From the NCBI GenBank assembly GCA_003538625.1, contig DPRR01000039.1, positions 57,571 through 121,570 on the forward strand: a DNA stretch of 64,000 nucleotides, written 5' to 3'. The position numbers and the translations under genes are program-made. Under the pieces are notes generated by a model. The model was given only the letters and a program-made list of their open reading frames with translations, had not been told where the DNA came from and ran no database searches. The stretch comes from Ignavibacteriales bacterium (GTDB taxonomy: Bacteria; Bacteroidota; Ignavibacteria; Ignavibacteriales; Ignavibacteriaceae). Position 1 is the first letter of the stretch. Each line of letters opens with the position of its first letter. Below, one piece after another: positions 1 through 9,520 of the stretch.

Positions 1-706
1 GATGTCTTCTTTGTATTGAGCATTCCCGTTCAAAAATATGTCTGTAATTTCCATGTTTATCAGCAATTATCTGCACCTCAATATGTTTTGGTTTTTCAAT
101 AAATTTTTCAATGTACACTTCATCGTTAGCAAAGGACTTTAGTGCTTCACGTTTTGTCGATTCAAAAGCAGATTTAAATTCTTCTTTACTTGATACTTTT
201 CTCATTCCCTTTCCGCCGCCTCCGGCAGAAGCTTTTAGTAACACGGGGAATCCAATCTTTTCAGAGAATGCTATTGCATCATCTACATTTGTTATAGCTT
301 CTAATGAGCCCGGAACAATTGGAACGCCGTTTTTGCTCATCAATGTTCTGGCTGCAGTTTTACTACCCATCATCCTTACAGAATTTGATGATGGTCCGAT
401 AAACGCAATTCCGCTTTTTTCTACTGCTTCTATAAAGGAAGCATTTTCAGAAAAGAAACCGTATCCCGGATGTATCGCATCAGCTCCTATTGACAATGCA
501 AGATCAATAATTTTGGATTGATTGAGATAAGATTCGGATACTAATGGAGAACCAATATGGTAAGCCTCGTCTGCCATTCTTGCATGAAGTGAAGTAATGT
601 CAGCGTCGGAATAAATGGCTACAGATGTTATCCCAAGTTCCTTACATGCTTTAATAATTCTGACAGCAATTTCTCCTCTGTTGGCAATAAGAATTTTCTT
701 AAACAA
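1..706 (-). CDS. accC: Biotin carboxylase subunit (acyl-CoA carboxylase), 5' part
   Basis: The first 235 residues of a biotin carboxylase, the ATP-dependent enzyme that carboxylates biotin for acetyl-, propionyl- or pyruvate carboxylases; the rest lies beyond the left edge. Seen: the biotin-carboxylase N-terminal motif ILIANRGEIAVRI at residues 4-16, HPGYGFFSEN near 75, and the ATP-grasp glycine-rich loop KASAGGGGKGMR near 160; the visible part ends in the FERECSIQRR motif. No in-frame ATG exists upstream. A TTG at 706 is the only sensible start and follows the ribosome site TAGGAG, which overlaps the stop codon of mutS2, so translation is probably coupled. Which acyl-CoA it serves cannot be told from this piece; AccC, PccA or PycA are all possible. 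Confidence 0.88.
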   Translation of the reverse strand, partial: MFKKILIANRGEIAVRIIKACKELGITSVAIYSDADITSLHARMADEAYHIGSPLVSESYLNQSKIIDLALSIGADAIHPGYGFFSENASFIEAVEKSGIAFIGPSSNSVRMMGSKTAARTLMSKNGVPIVPGSLEAITNVDDAIAFSEKIGFPVLLKASAGGGGKGMRKVSSKEEFKSAFESTKREALKSFANDEVYIEKFIEKPKHIEVQIIADKHGNYRHIFERECSIQRRH

Positions 707-714
707 TCATGCTC

Positions 715-3060
715 CTATTTTAATTCGGCTATAGTAATACCTTCACCGCCAAATTCGATAGCGGTAAAGTAAAAATTTTTCACTTTTTCGTGATGTTTTA
801 AAATTTCCCAAACAGTTTTTTTTAATGCACCTGTACCTTTTCCATGCAATATTTCAACCCTTTCAAGCGAAGACTGATAAGCATCATCCAAAAATTTGAT
901 GATTTTAAATTCAGCTTCTTCGGGTTTTTCACCTCGGATATCAATTCTATAATTTACATCGGAAATTTGATACGAAGAAAAATTGTTATCTATAACAGAT
1001 TTTTTTTCTTTTGTTTCAAAAAGATCTGATAAATTGACCTGCATTTTAATTGAACCTGATAAAATCGTTGCCTTGCCTTTGTTGTGATTAAGTTCAATAA
1101 TTTTTCCTGTCGTGGATGAATTATTTATTCCAACGAAATCTCCAATTGTAAAATCTATTTTTTCGCTGATCTTTTCAACTTTTTCGGTAAATATTTGGTT
1201 GTTATCCAATTTTATATCCTGAATAACCTTTTTGGAATCCTTAATAACTTCTTTACTTGCACCGGATTCACGTAAATCCTTAATAACTTTTTCAATTTTT
1301 TTATTTACGTTTTCCAAATATAACTCACCATCAGATTTTATTTTTTTAAGAATTTCCTTTTTTTCTTTTTCAATTTTTTCATAACTCTTTTTATATAGCG
1401 CAGATAAACCTTCGAGTCTTGAATTTTCTATTTCAAGTTCTTTTAATTTTTTGTTTAACCTGTTTGATTTTTCTTCAAGTTCAGATAAGAAATTTTCAAG
1501 ATTATGTTTATCAGAATTTATATTATTCTTTGCTTTACTAAGAACTTCATCCGGCATACCTGTTCGTTTTGCTATTTCAAAAGCATAACTTGAACCGGGA
1601 ACGCCTAAATTAAATTTGTACGTTGGTGAAAGATTTGAATGATCAAATTCCATTGCAGCATTTTGCATTCCATTTATATTATAAGCAATTACCTTTAAAC
1701 TGCCGTGATGCGTTGAAGCAAAAACTATTGAACCTTTATCAAGTAATGTAGATAAGATCGCAGCAGCAAGAGCAGAGCCTTCCTCAGGATCAGTTCCAGT
1801 CCCAATCTCATCCAGCAGTATTAAGGAATCCTGTCCCGCATTATCTATAATATTTTTAAGATTTTTTAGATGAGAACTAAAAGTAGATAAATCATCCTCA
1901 ATAGATTGCTGATCGCCGATATCAATTAAAATATCTTTAAATATATGAAAGTTGGAATTTGAGTTAACCGGAACATGAATACCTGCCTGAATCATTATAC
2001 TTAAGATACCAATTGTCTTTAATACAACTGTTTTGCCACCGGCATTCGGGCCCGTAATTATAACTACCCTGTCTTTATTAAGTTCAAAGCTAAGCGGAAC
2101 GGTTTGCTGCCTGGATAATTTTTTAAGCAGAATAGGATGTCTTCCTTCAGAAATAAATATCGGTTTCAAATTATCGACCTGTGGAAGCGAACCTATAATT
2201 TCTATAGAATATTTTGCTCTTGCAAAAACCGAATCGATATACGCTATGGTCTCAAGTGATGATTTTAATATTTCACTTGACTGCCCTATCATTTTTGTAA
2301 GTTCTTTTAAAATTCTTTCAATCTCTCTGCGTTCCGCAAAAGAAAGTGAAATAATATCGTTATTCAAATCAAGTGTTTCTTCGGGTTCAATGTATACAGT
2401 TTGCCCTGTAGATGATTCAGAATGTATAAATCCCCGTATATGTCTTTTATGTTCAGCTTTAACAGGTATTACCATTCTTCCATCCCGCAAAGTCAGGTAA
2501 TCTTCTCTTACAATGTCATCCTCTTTAAGAATTTTGATAATTCTATTGATTGATTTTACAAGTTCATTCCGTTTAGAATTAATATCTTTTCTAATCTGTG
2601 AAAGATCGGAACTGGCATTTTCCTTAACCTCTCCCTGCTCATTAATAATTTTTTCAATTCGATGTTCAAACAATTTATCCGAAAAGAGCGACGGTATAAT
2701 TTCTTTAAATCCGGATTCATCTTTTGATTCTGTTTTAAGGAATTGGATCAAAAGTCTGGATATTTTAGCTAACTTAAGAATCTCCAGAACTTTACTGCTT
2801 GATAGAATAGAACCTTCAATCCTGCTTTCAGACAGCACGTTGTTAATATCGGATAAGTATTCTAGTGGTGGATAACCGGTTTTGTTAAGTATATCTTTTG
2901 CCTCATCAACTATTTCCCCTTCATTTTTAATTAATGATAAAACAGTTGTTGGATACAAATTAAGTATTAAATTTTTTCCGTTTTCGGTTGAAGAATATTT
3001 AGAGATTTGATTTAGAATTTTTTCAAATTCCAGCTTTTCCAAAACAGATTGTTCTATCAT
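715..3060 (-). CDS. mutS2: Endonuclease MutS2 (MutS-like ATPase with Smr domain)
   Basis: A 781-residue MutS2, the usual length. MutS2 proteins bind branched DNA or stalled, collided ribosomes and act in recombination control or ribosome rescue; they are not classical mismatch-repair MutS. Seen: MutS core in the N-terminal 300 residues, Walker A GPNAGGKT near 338, Walker B ILLDEIGTGTD near 418, a long charged coiled coil from about 515 to 600, and a C-terminal Smr nuclease domain (about 705-781) with the HGKGTGALK motif. The start ATG overlaps the stop of cvpA by 4 bp, and the stop is inside the ribosome site of the downstream biotin carboxylase. The cvpA-mutS2 pairing is common in Bacteria. 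Family call is firm; biological role is from family knowledge. Confidence 0.96.
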   Translation of the reverse strand: MIEQSVLEKLEFEKILNQISKYSSTENGKNLILNLYPTTVLSLIKNEGEIVDEAKDILNKTGYPPLEYLSDINNVLSESRIEGSILSSSKVLEILKLAKISRLLIQFLKTESKDESGFKEIIPSLFSDKLFEHRIEKIINEQGEVKENASSDLSQIRKDINSKRNELVKSINRIIKILKEDDIVREDYLTLRDGRMVIPVKAEHKRHIRGFIHSESSTGQTVYIEPEETLDLNNDIISLSFAERREIERILKELTKMIGQSSEILKSSLETIAYIDSVFARAKYSIEIIGSLPQVDNLKPIFISEGRHPILLKKLSRQQTVPLSFELNKDRVVIITGPNAGGKTVVLKTIGILSIMIQAGIHVPVNSNSNFHIFKDILIDIGDQQSIEDDLSTFSSHLKNLKNIIDNAGQDSLILLDEIGTGTDPEEGSALAAAILSTLLDKGSIVFASTHHGSLKVIAYNINGMQNAAMEFDHSNLSPTYKFNLGVPGSSYAFEIAKRTGMPDEVLSKAKNNINSDKHNLENFLSELEEKSNRLNKKLKELEIENSRLEGLSALYKKSYEKIEKEKKEILKKIKSDGELYLENVNKKIEKVIKDLRESGASKEVIKDSKKVIQDIKLDNNQIFTEKVEKISEKIDFTIGDFVGINNSSTTGKIIELNHNKGKATILSGSIKMQVNLSDLFETKEKKSVIDNNFSSYQISDVNYRIDIRGEKPEEAEFKIIKFLDDAYQSSLERVEILHGKGTGALKKTVWEILKHHEKVKNFYFTAIEFGGEGITIAELK

Positions 3061-3578
3061 TGGATAGAATCTTTTTGATTTATATAATCTTTTATTACGT
3101 CTTCCGTGTTTGGAGTATAATCTTTAAGAAAATCAATTGATGATGGTATAAATCCGTAAGCATATTTATATAATAAAGATGAGTTCTGAGTTTTTTTATC
3201 CGGAAAATCAAAAATATTTAGTAACAAAAAGATGGCGCTGATAAAAAACAGTAATTGTATAATTCCTACAAAGCCGCCTATTAACTGATTAATTAAATTA
3301 TTCACTTTATCAAACGGATGAATCACCCGCTTTAGTATAGTTGTAACAATCATAATAGCTATAAACAATAGCAATCCGGCCATTATTTCCGCAAGATAAA
3401 ATTCAATTCCGAAAGTCGCTTCAATAAATCTGCCGACAAATGATGAAAATAATATTGCAATCACAACAGCAGTAATAAAACCGATTATTCCTATAAGTTT
3501 TCTTACAAAACCATCTTTAAAACCAAGTAAGAATCCGATTGCAATAGCTACAACTATTATAATATCAATAAAATTCAA
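3057..3578 (-). CDS. cvpA: CvpA family membrane protein
   Basis: A 173-residue inner-membrane protein of the CvpA/colicin V production family. Seen: an N-terminal hydrophobic segment with the family pattern DIIIVVAIAIGFLLGFKDGF, then three further membrane spans (about 30-50, 65-85 and 100-122) and a polar C-terminal tail. CvpA proteins are linked to envelope stress and toxin export, but the molecular role is not settled. It overlaps mutS2 by the ATGA arrangement and starts 2 bp after yqeY, so it is the middle gene of yqeY-cvpA-mutS2-accC. Confidence 0.85.
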   Translation of the reverse strand: MNFIDIIIVVAIAIGFLLGFKDGFVRKLIGIIGFITAVVIAILFSSFVGRFIEATFGIEFYLAEIMAGLLLFIAIMIVTTILKRVIHPFDKVNNLINQLIGGFVGIIQLLFFISAIFLLLNIFDFPDKKTQNSSLLYKYAYGFIPSSIDFLKDYTPNTEDVIKDYINQKDSIQ

Positions 3579-3580
3579 AA

Positions 3581-4027
3581 TTATCCTAAAAAATTATCTA
3601 CTATTATCTTTACAAGTTTCCCATCCGCTTTACTTTTTAATTCTTTCATTACAACAGGCATTAACTTAGGAAAATCTTCTTTACTTTTTGCTCCTATTTC
3701 AGCGGCTAATCTTTTAACTTCATTCCTAATTTCAGACTCATCCATTTGTTTTGGAAGATAATCCATAAGAATTTTTAGCTCTGCTTCTTCACTATCCGCT
3801 AAATCATTTCTATTAGCGTTTCTGAATTGTTCAATTGAATCTTTTCTTTTCTTGGCTGCAGTGCTTAGCATTTTAATTTCTTCTTCCGGAGTTAGTTCCT
3901 TAGCAGCACCGCTTTTTTCAAATTCCAGTATCAGAGCACGTATTGATCGCACGACTGCAAGTCTTGTCTTATCTCCGGATTTCATGGCATCTTTCAAATC
4001 CTGATTTATTCTATCTTTTAAATTCAT
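3581..4027 (-). CDS. yqeY: GatB/YqeY domain protein
   Basis: A 148-residue protein matching the YqeY family, which resembles the tRNA-binding tail of the GatB subunit of Asp/Glu-tRNA amidotransferase and is usually stand-alone. Seen: the helical start LKDRINQDLKDAMKSGDKTR, the motif AVVRSIRALILEFEKSG, and the C-terminal KLMPVVMKELKSKADGKLV region. Full family length. The exact function is unknown in any organism; a tRNA-related role is assumed from the fold. It is the first gene after the terminator that closes the exbBD operon, so a promoter should lie in the roughly 80 bp between them. Confidence 0.9.
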   Translation of the reverse strand: MNLKDRINQDLKDAMKSGDKTRLAVVRSIRALILEFEKSGAAKELTPEEEIKMLSTAAKKRKDSIEQFRNANRNDLADSEEAELKILMDYLPKQMDESEIRNEVKRLAAEIGAKSKEDFPKLMPVVMKELKSKADGKLVKIIVDNFLG

Positions 4028-4045
4028 AACAACCTCGATAAATTG

Positions 4046-4079
4046 AAAAAGGCAGGCGAATAAAATTCAAACCTGCCTT
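4046..4079 (-). terminator. Rho-independent terminator after exbB-exbD-exbD
   Basis: An 8-bp stem (AAGGCAGG paired with CCTGCCTT) around a 15-base loop; on the minus strand it is followed directly by five T residues. It sits between the second exbD and yqeY and fits termination of the proton-channel operon. Confidence 0.8.
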
Positions 4080-4104
4080 AAATTAAATTGATGCAAATAA
4101 ATAC

Positions 4105-4518
4105 TTACACTTTAATCATTGCCGAATAATTTATTCGTAAACAAGATGCTTTTCTAAGTTCCTGCTGAATATCAGTTACAAATCCCATATCAGTAGATTG
4201 ATCAACCCTTAGAGAAACAATAACATTTGGCAATTCAGTTCTTTTATTGTACATAATATTTTGAATTTCATCCAACTTAACAATAGAGTCATTGATTTGA
4301 ACTCTTTTGTCCTTCCCTACCCAGATATAAGAGACTAATCTTTTATTCTCTATTTTCTCAATAGCCTCTGCTTCCGGAAGTTTAAAGCTTACTAATACTT
4401 CAACCTCTCTCATAGTAGTTGTAACCATGAAAAACAACAGAAGCATAAAGATAATATCCGGCATTGAAGAAGTCGGAATTTCCGTTTTAGTATTTGCTCT
4501 TCTTTTTTCGAAATGCAT
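4105..4518 (-). CDS. exbD: ExbD/TolR-type biopolymer transport protein (second copy)
   Basis: A 137-residue ExbD/TolR protein: short cytoplasmic N-terminus, one membrane span (MPDIIFMLLLFFMVTTTM, about residues 19-36) carrying the conserved aspartate that takes part in proton passage, then a periplasmic domain. With ExbB/TolQ it uses the proton gradient to drive TonB- or TolA-like partners. It lies 15 bp after the other exbD. Two different ExbD proteins behind one ExbB are typical of Bacteroidota-type TonB systems; no tonB is seen nearby. Its lysine/arginine-rich first 15 residues agree with the inside-positive rule. Confidence 0.9.
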   Translation of the reverse strand: MHFEKRRANTKTEIPTSSMPDIIFMLLLFFMVTTTMREVEVLVSFKLPEAEAIEKIENKRLVSYIWVGKDKRVQINDSIVKLDEIQNIMYNKRTELPNVIVSLRVDQSTDMGFVTDIQQELRKASCLRINYSAMIKV

Positions 4519-4533
4519 TTTTAAAATCCTCTT

Positions 4534-5061
4534 CTATTTTTTAACTGCTTCTGGTTCAGCTATAGAAATAATAATAGGAACAACTTCTTTAACATCTGCC
4601 TGCTGTTCTTCATTCAAATCACTATATTTTTTACCATACTTGCCGTTTGAATATTCGTCACGAACTTCGAAATATGCAAGTTTGATTTGATCCAGGGCTG
4701 CTATATATACATTATAAATCGTTTTTCTATCTGTTTTGAGAGATACAATCATTTTTTTGTTTTTGGGTAAATCATTCTTGCTGGCTATTCTAGACTTAAG
4801 CATATCTTTAATTTGAAAAACCGGAACTACCTGTCCGTTAATAAGGACGTCTCCATTTTCATTTACAAGAACAGCTGCCATTCTATTCGGATCAACTTTT
4901 ACCTCAACCTGATCTTCTACAATTTCAGGTAACGTTAATCCTAATCCTGTGTCTACGTCAATTACAGTTGCAACAAGAAAGAATAATAGAAGCAAAAACG
5001 CTATATCGGCCATAGATGCTGTTGGAATGGATGCTTCAGGTATTTTTTTCTTTTTTATCAT
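4534..5061 (-). CDS. exbD: ExbD/TolR-type biopolymer transport protein (first copy)
   Basis: A 175-residue ExbD/TolR protein, about 40 residues longer than its neighbour. Seen: basic N-terminus (MIKKKKIPEAS), single span MADIAFLLLLFFLVATVI at about 17-35 with the key aspartate, and a periplasmic domain with an acidic C-terminal extension (DLNEEQQADVKEVVP). It would pair with the ExbB protein encoded 35 bp upstream. The two ExbD copies differ strongly in sequence and may form a hetero-dimer or serve different TonB partners; that is inference. Confidence 0.9.
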   Translation of the reverse strand: MIKKKKIPEASIPTASMADIAFLLLLFFLVATVIDVDTGLGLTLPEIVEDQVEVKVDPNRMAAVLVNENGDVLINGQVVPVFQIKDMLKSRIASKNDLPKNKKMIVSLKTDRKTIYNVYIAALDQIKLAYFEVRDEYSNGKYGKKYSDLNEEQQADVKEVVPIIISIAEPEAVKK

Positions 5062-5095
5062 TTTTAAAACTCAGTATTTTAAATTTAACTGAAAC

Positions 5096-5788
5096 TTATT
5101 TTTTAACTTTCAATTCATACAAAGCATCAATCAATTCTATTGAACTTTGTTCCATATCTCCAACTAATCTATCAATTCTTGAAACAAAATAATTATAGAA
5201 AACCTGAAGAATCATAGCTACAACCAGACCAAACAGAGTTGTTAAAAGAGCAACAGATATACCTTCTGCTACTACTGCAGGTGAAATTTGAGCTGCTTCT
5301 TTAATAGCATCAAATGCTTCAATCATACCTTGTACTGTACCGGTAAATCCAAGCATAGGAGCAATGGTAATAAAAGTTGATATCCATATAAGTCCTCTTT
5401 CAAGGAAACCCATTTCAATTCCACCATAAGCTACAATAGCTTTTTCAGCTGCATCCAAACCTTCATCATATCTTAAGAGTCCGGCATAAAAAACGGAGGC
5501 AACAGGACCTCTTGTATTTTCGCAAACTCTTTTTGCAGCTTCAACACCGCCTGAAGTTAAAGATTTTTTAACATCTACGATGAATTTTTTTGTATTTGTT
5601 CTGGCTTTTGTCAATGTCCAAAGTCTTTCAAAAGAGAAAGCCAGTCCAATGATCAATGAAGCTAAAATAGGATGCATGAAAATTCCGCCAGCTACATATT
5701 TTTCGGTAAGCCAATTCATAACTCCGCCATCATTTGTTGCTTGAGCTAGGACATTGAATATCGATGCGATTGTTGTTGTGAAGTCCAT
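5096..5788 (-). CDS. exbB: MotA/TolQ/ExbB proton channel family protein
   Basis: A 230-residue ExbB/TolQ protein: a proton channel subunit of the inner membrane that powers outer-membrane import through TonB or envelope constriction through Tol. Seen: three membrane spans (about 36-55, 132-155 and 172-198), the family stretch FTGTVQGMIEAFDAI just before the last span, and a C-terminal helix. It is first in exbB-exbD-exbD. A ribosome site, GGAGGTTATC, stands before the ATG. TolQ and ExbB cannot be separated with certainty; the absence of TolA/TolB/Pal nearby favours an ExbB role, likely serving TonB receptors such as the one at 30-33 kb. Confidence 0.9.
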   Translation of the reverse strand: MDFTTTIASIFNVLAQATNDGGVMNWLTEKYVAGGIFMHPILASLIIGLAFSFERLWTLTKARTNTKKFIVDVKKSLTSGGVEAAKRVCENTRGPVASVFYAGLLRYDEGLDAAEKAIVAYGGIEMGFLERGLIWISTFITIAPMLGFTGTVQGMIEAFDAIKEAAQISPAVVAEGISVALLTTLFGLVVAMILQVFYNYFVSRIDRLVGDMEQSSIELIDALYELKVKK

Positions 5789-5938
5789 AAAAGATAACCT
5801 CCTGAATAAATTAGATTTTAGTTCAAATTGGGTGAATGATCAAATAATTTTCTTAAAAACGTGTAGCTACAATAAGTATTTAGAAAAACAAAGTCAACAA
5901 AATAGTTTAGTCTTATTACCTCACTAAATTAGTAATTT

Positions 5939-6628
5939 CTAATCATTAAACCTCATTTTAAGTTCAATAATATTACCGGATAAAAAGTTATAATGATTAA
6001 AAATTGAATGTACAAGTTCCCCTATTTCTTCGGGTTTTATCCACGAAGAATAATTTGCATTTTTCATCCATTCACGGTTTGCCGGAGTATCTATTATAAA
6101 TGGTGCAATTGCATTTGCAGATAATCTGATATCATTAGCTTCCGATGAAATTGATTTTACGAGATAATTAAGAGAAGATTTTGCCGCTCCGTAAGCAAAC
6201 TTCAAATTTTCCGGATGATTACCGGTATATGCAGATGTGAAACAGATTGAACCCGAATAACTTTTTTTAACTAAGGAAGCGAAATGTTTTGCAATAAAAA
6301 AATTCGTCTTAAGGTTCATATTCATCATTCGATCAAAATCAACTTCTTCAGTTTCCCAGACTGAAATACCGCCGTAAAAACCACCAATTGTTGAATACAA
6401 AAATAATTTTGTATCTGCTTCAGGTTTTATTTCGTGTAAAGCAGCCATAACATTTTTTTCAATACTTAAATCTCTGATAATAAACTGCTTAATTTTTGGA
6501 TCTGCATAAGAATCATCAAACTTAAAATCAAACAAATATATCTCATCATAATTTTTTGAAAGAAGTTTTTTAGTAACACCTTTTCCAAGTGCGCCATTTG
6601 CACCAATAATAATAAGTTTTTTATCCAT
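5939..6628 (-). CDS. Short-chain dehydrogenase/reductase
   Basis: A 229-residue SDR enzyme. Seen: the NAD(P)-binding glycine motif IIGANGALGKGVT at residues 6-18, an active-site serine in SICFTSAYTG, and the catalytic pair YGAAK near 147-151. The substrate is not identifiable; the compact size and start resemble dihydropteridine-reductase-like SDRs. It begins 2 bp after the stop of the upstream secreted endonuclease-like gene, so the two are co-transcribed. Family certain, reaction unknown. Confidence 0.8.
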   Translation of the reverse strand: MDKKLIIIGANGALGKGVTKKLLSKNYDEIYLFDFKFDDSYADPKIKQFIIRDLSIEKNVMAALHEIKPEADTKLFLYSTIGGFYGGISVWETEEVDFDRMMNMNLKTNFFIAKHFASLVKKSYSGSICFTSAYTGNHPENLKFAYGAAKSSLNYLVKSISSEANDIRLSANAIAPFIIDTPANREWMKNANYSSWIKPEEIGELVHSIFNHYNFLSGNIIELKMRFND

Positions 6629-6630
6629 AG

Positions 6631-7671
6631 CTATTTACTATTAATTATAAATTTTGCCGTAACAGGAAAATGATCGCTGTAACCACCAAGATATCTGGAA
6701 CCGCCGTAAGTCGGGAAAGGTGTGCCTTGAAACTTACCCGTTCTGGTAACCATCATCAAAGGTTTATAAACTTCAAATGAATTACATTCATACTTTATTT
6801 GTGTACCTAGTAAGAGTTCTTTAGAAATTATGATTTGATCAAGCATATTAAAGTCATCTTTATATTTGTAACTGCCTAAACCATTAAACCAAGCTTTGTA
6901 AGAAAGATTGAACAGATCAGATTCGGTATCTTCTGACAAATTAATGATATCCATTGAATCACAAAAAAATGGTTTTGCTTTAAGATAATCTGTTATAGAA
7001 ATATTTGTTGGTTCATCATTAAAATCACCTACAATAATGATTCTGCCTAGTTTATTTTTTGAAAGTATAGATTCGACTTCACTTCTTAAAGTTTGAGCAG
7101 CTTTAATCCGATAAGGTTCGGATTTTTCTTCACCACCTCTTCTTGAAGGCCAATGGTTGACAAAAAAGTAAATCGTATCTTTTTTATCAAACAGAAAAGT
7201 TCCTTCCAGTATTAAACGCGTTTCATTTCCATTTCCAATATCAACTTTATGACCTGTTACATCTAACAAAGAGAATCTGGCGGAATTATAAATAATGCCA
7301 TTATCTATTCCGCGTTCATCGGGTGATTCAAGATAAGCAATCTTATAAGGTTTATCAGAAACGTATTTTGTCAGCATAGAATCTAGAACACTTTGATGTT
7401 CAACTTCACAAACACCCAAAAGATCAGGACCATCATTATTGTTCATAGAGCGAATGACTCTTGAAAGGTTATATATTTTTTTATCAAACCGATCATTATT
7501 CCATTCTTTTGATCCGGTAGCCAAAAATTCTTCATCCTCAGTCTTTGGATCATCTATTGTATCAAACAAATTTTCTAAATTCCAATGCGCAACAAATAGC
7601 GTGTCTTTCTGTTGTGCACAAGCAAGATTTGAAAGTAACAATGCAATAAAAAGAATATTTAATAGTTTCAT
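6631..7671 (-). CDS. Secreted endonuclease/exonuclease/phosphatase family protein
   Basis: A 346-residue exported protein of the EEP superfamily (DNase I-like fold). Seen: a signal peptide MKLLNILFIALLLSNLACA, then catalytic motifs in order: HWNLENLFD, GVCEVE (metal-binding Glu), NHWPSRRGG (His/Asn), IIVGDFNDEP (Asp/Asn) and SDHFPVTA (C-terminal Asp-His). All hallmark residues are present, so it should be an active metal-dependent nuclease or phosphodiesterase in the periplasm or outside the cell. The cysteine at the end of the signal could be a lipidation site, but the lipobox is poor. Possible role: nutrient scavenging from DNA; not proven here. Confidence 0.85.
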   Translation of the reverse strand: MKLLNILFIALLLSNLACAQQKDTLFVAHWNLENLFDTIDDPKTEDEEFLATGSKEWNNDRFDKKIYNLSRVIRSMNNNDGPDLLGVCEVEHQSVLDSMLTKYVSDKPYKIAYLESPDERGIDNGIIYNSARFSLLDVTGHKVDIGNGNETRLILEGTFLFDKKDTIYFFVNHWPSRRGGEEKSEPYRIKAAQTLRSEVESILSKNKLGRIIIVGDFNDEPTNISITDYLKAKPFFCDSMDIINLSEDTESDLFNLSYKAWFNGLGSYKYKDDFNMLDQIIISKELLLGTQIKYECNSFEVYKPLMMVTRTGKFQGTPFPTYGGSRYLGGYSDHFPVTAKFIINSK

Positions 7672-7702
7672 AAAAAATGGGATATGTTAATAAGTAAATT
7701 AA

Positions 7703-9520
7703 TTAAATTTCAATTCGTGTAACTACTCCATGGAGTTTATTGTATGGAAAATCGAAATAGCTTACCCAGTTTGGCGCAATTTTCTTTAATACGATAAACA
7801 ATTTAAAGAATAGTTTATCTGTCTTTATCTCTTCCGAACCATAAAATATTGCTTTTTCATTAAACTGCCATTCTTTAAACAATTTTGGAAGATCAGGAAC
7901 TTCCATATAGCCATAAAGTATTCGCGCAACAAACAGACCCGGACTCACTTCTTCGTATCTGTCCAGATTAACTCCATATGGCTGATCTGTATTTTCCACA
8001 GATACTAATACATTTTTTTCATACAAAATTCCTGTTCGGAACATACAATGTAAAATATATGGTGATACAGATTCAAGATTCCTTGTAAAAAATAATGCCT
8101 CACCTTTTATAAAATTTCCCGTTTCATAAATCTGTTTAAAACTCTCAGTAAAAACATCAAGAGAAACTGAGCGCAGATATTTTCTCATTCTTGTCATACC
8201 TGCAATCCAAAGACCCATAACCATTAAAGTAAAACTTGCAATAATTATTGACCAATAACCACCGTATGGGATTTTGTGTGTAACAGCAATTAAATAAGTA
8301 AGAGTAATAAACAGCACTACTATCGCAATAGACATTTTACCATATTGTTTCCTGTTCCTAAGAATGGCAACAATAAATAACGAACTTATAAACATAGTTG
8401 CAGTAACTGCCAATCCATACGCTGCCGCAAGATTGGATGATTCTCTAAAAATTAAAATGATAAAAATTACAGCTAGCAGTAAAAGCCAATTAACTGCGGG
8501 AATATATATCTGAGATCTAAGTTCTGTGGATGTATATTTTATTTTCATCAACGGAAATATTCCAAGGTTTATACCCTGAAAGATTAACGCCATTACAGCG
8601 CTGATCATAGCTTGCGAGGCTATAATAGTTGCAATCAATGTCAAAATTAAAAAAGGTATATAAAAAAAATGCGAGAATGTGCTGACTAATTTAAAGAGTA
8701 CCTGACTAGTATCATGATGTTCGATTATATACGCACCTTGTCCAAAATAATTTATTATTAATGCAAAAAATACAAATGACCATGCCTGGCGAATTGGTTT
8801 TGCTCCCAAATGTCCCATATCCGCATAAAGAGCTTCGCCGCCCGTTGCACACAATATAACTTCACTTAAAATAAAAAATCCTGAAAACCCATTATTGAAA
8901 AAGAATTCAAATGCATGCAGCGGGTTAAAAGCTAAAAATATTTCCGGCACATGAATTAAATAGAAAAATCCCGACAAAAACAAACTGATAAACCATAGTA
9001 ACATAATAGGTCCAAAAGAAATTGCCACCTTTGAGGTTCCTTTGAACTGAATAGCAAATAATAAAACTGTAATAGCAATTGTTATTAATATTATATTATT
9101 TGTAGATATAGAATTCATTCCTGGAATCAATCTAAGCCCTTCAACGGCTGAAAGAATACTGATGGCAGGCGTAATAACACCATCTCCTAATAATAAGGAG
9201 ACGCCAATGTAACCGACAAAAGATATGAAAGCAATTTTTCTTCCTTTTTTCAAAATCGAGACAAGTATTTCTTTTAAAACTATTATTCCACCTTCGCCTC
9301 TTATGCTCATACTCATTGCAAGCCAGGCATATTGTATAGTTACAAGAGCAATCAAGGTCCAGAAGATTAGAGATAACACACCTAAAATATTTTCTCTGGT
9401 GGGAGAAGTTAAAGTAAAGATAATTGGAAGAGTATAAATGGGGCTTGTACCGATATCCCCAAATACAATTCCCATTGCCTTAATTATATCCTTTGCAGGA
9501 TTTGATTGTGAGGTTTTCAT
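7703..9520 (-). CDS. kup: KUP family potassium uptake protein
   Basis: A 605-residue potassium/proton symporter of the KUP/HAK/KT family. Seen: the family start region MGIVFGDIGTSPIYTLP at residues 16-32, about twelve membrane spans up to residue 430, the GDGVITPAISILSAVEG motif near 112, and a soluble C-terminal domain. The length matches short KUP proteins. It is divergent from polA, with about 210 bp of AT-rich DNA between them that should hold both promoters; no clear operator is visible there. Confidence 0.95.
   Translation of the reverse strand: MKTSQSNPAKDIIKAMGIVFGDIGTSPIYTLPIIFTLTSPTRENILGVLSLIFWTLIALVTIQYAWLAMSMSIRGEGGIIVLKEILVSILKKGRKIAFISFVGYIGVSLLLGDGVITPAISILSAVEGLRLIPGMNSISTNNIILITIAITVLLFAIQFKGTSKVAISFGPIMLLWFISLFLSGFFYLIHVPEIFLAFNPLHAFEFFFNNGFSGFFILSEVILCATGGEALYADMGHLGAKPIRQAWSFVFFALIINYFGQGAYIIEHHDTSQVLFKLVSTFSHFFYIPFLILTLIATIIASQAMISAVMALIFQGINLGIFPLMKIKYTSTELRSQIYIPAVNWLLLLAVIFIILIFRESSNLAAAYGLAVTATMFISSLFIVAILRNRKQYGKMSIAIVVLFITLTYLIAVTHKIPYGGYWSIIIASFTLMVMGLWIAGMTRMRKYLRSVSLDVFTESFKQIYETGNFIKGEALFFTRNLESVSPYILHCMFRTGILYEKNVLVSVENTDQPYGVNLDRYEEVSPGLFVARILYGYMEVPDLPKLFKEWQFNEKAIFYGSEEIKTDKLFFKLFIVLKKIAPNWVSYFDFPYNKLHGVVTRIEI

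Noticed and set aside
111..521. Open frame of 136 codons on the plus strand
   Set aside because: It lies wholly inside the biotin carboxylase gene on the other strand, has low-complexity content and no ribosome site.
2033..2500. 155-codon plus-strand frame
   Set aside because: Antisense shadow of the mutS2 ATPase region; no family features.
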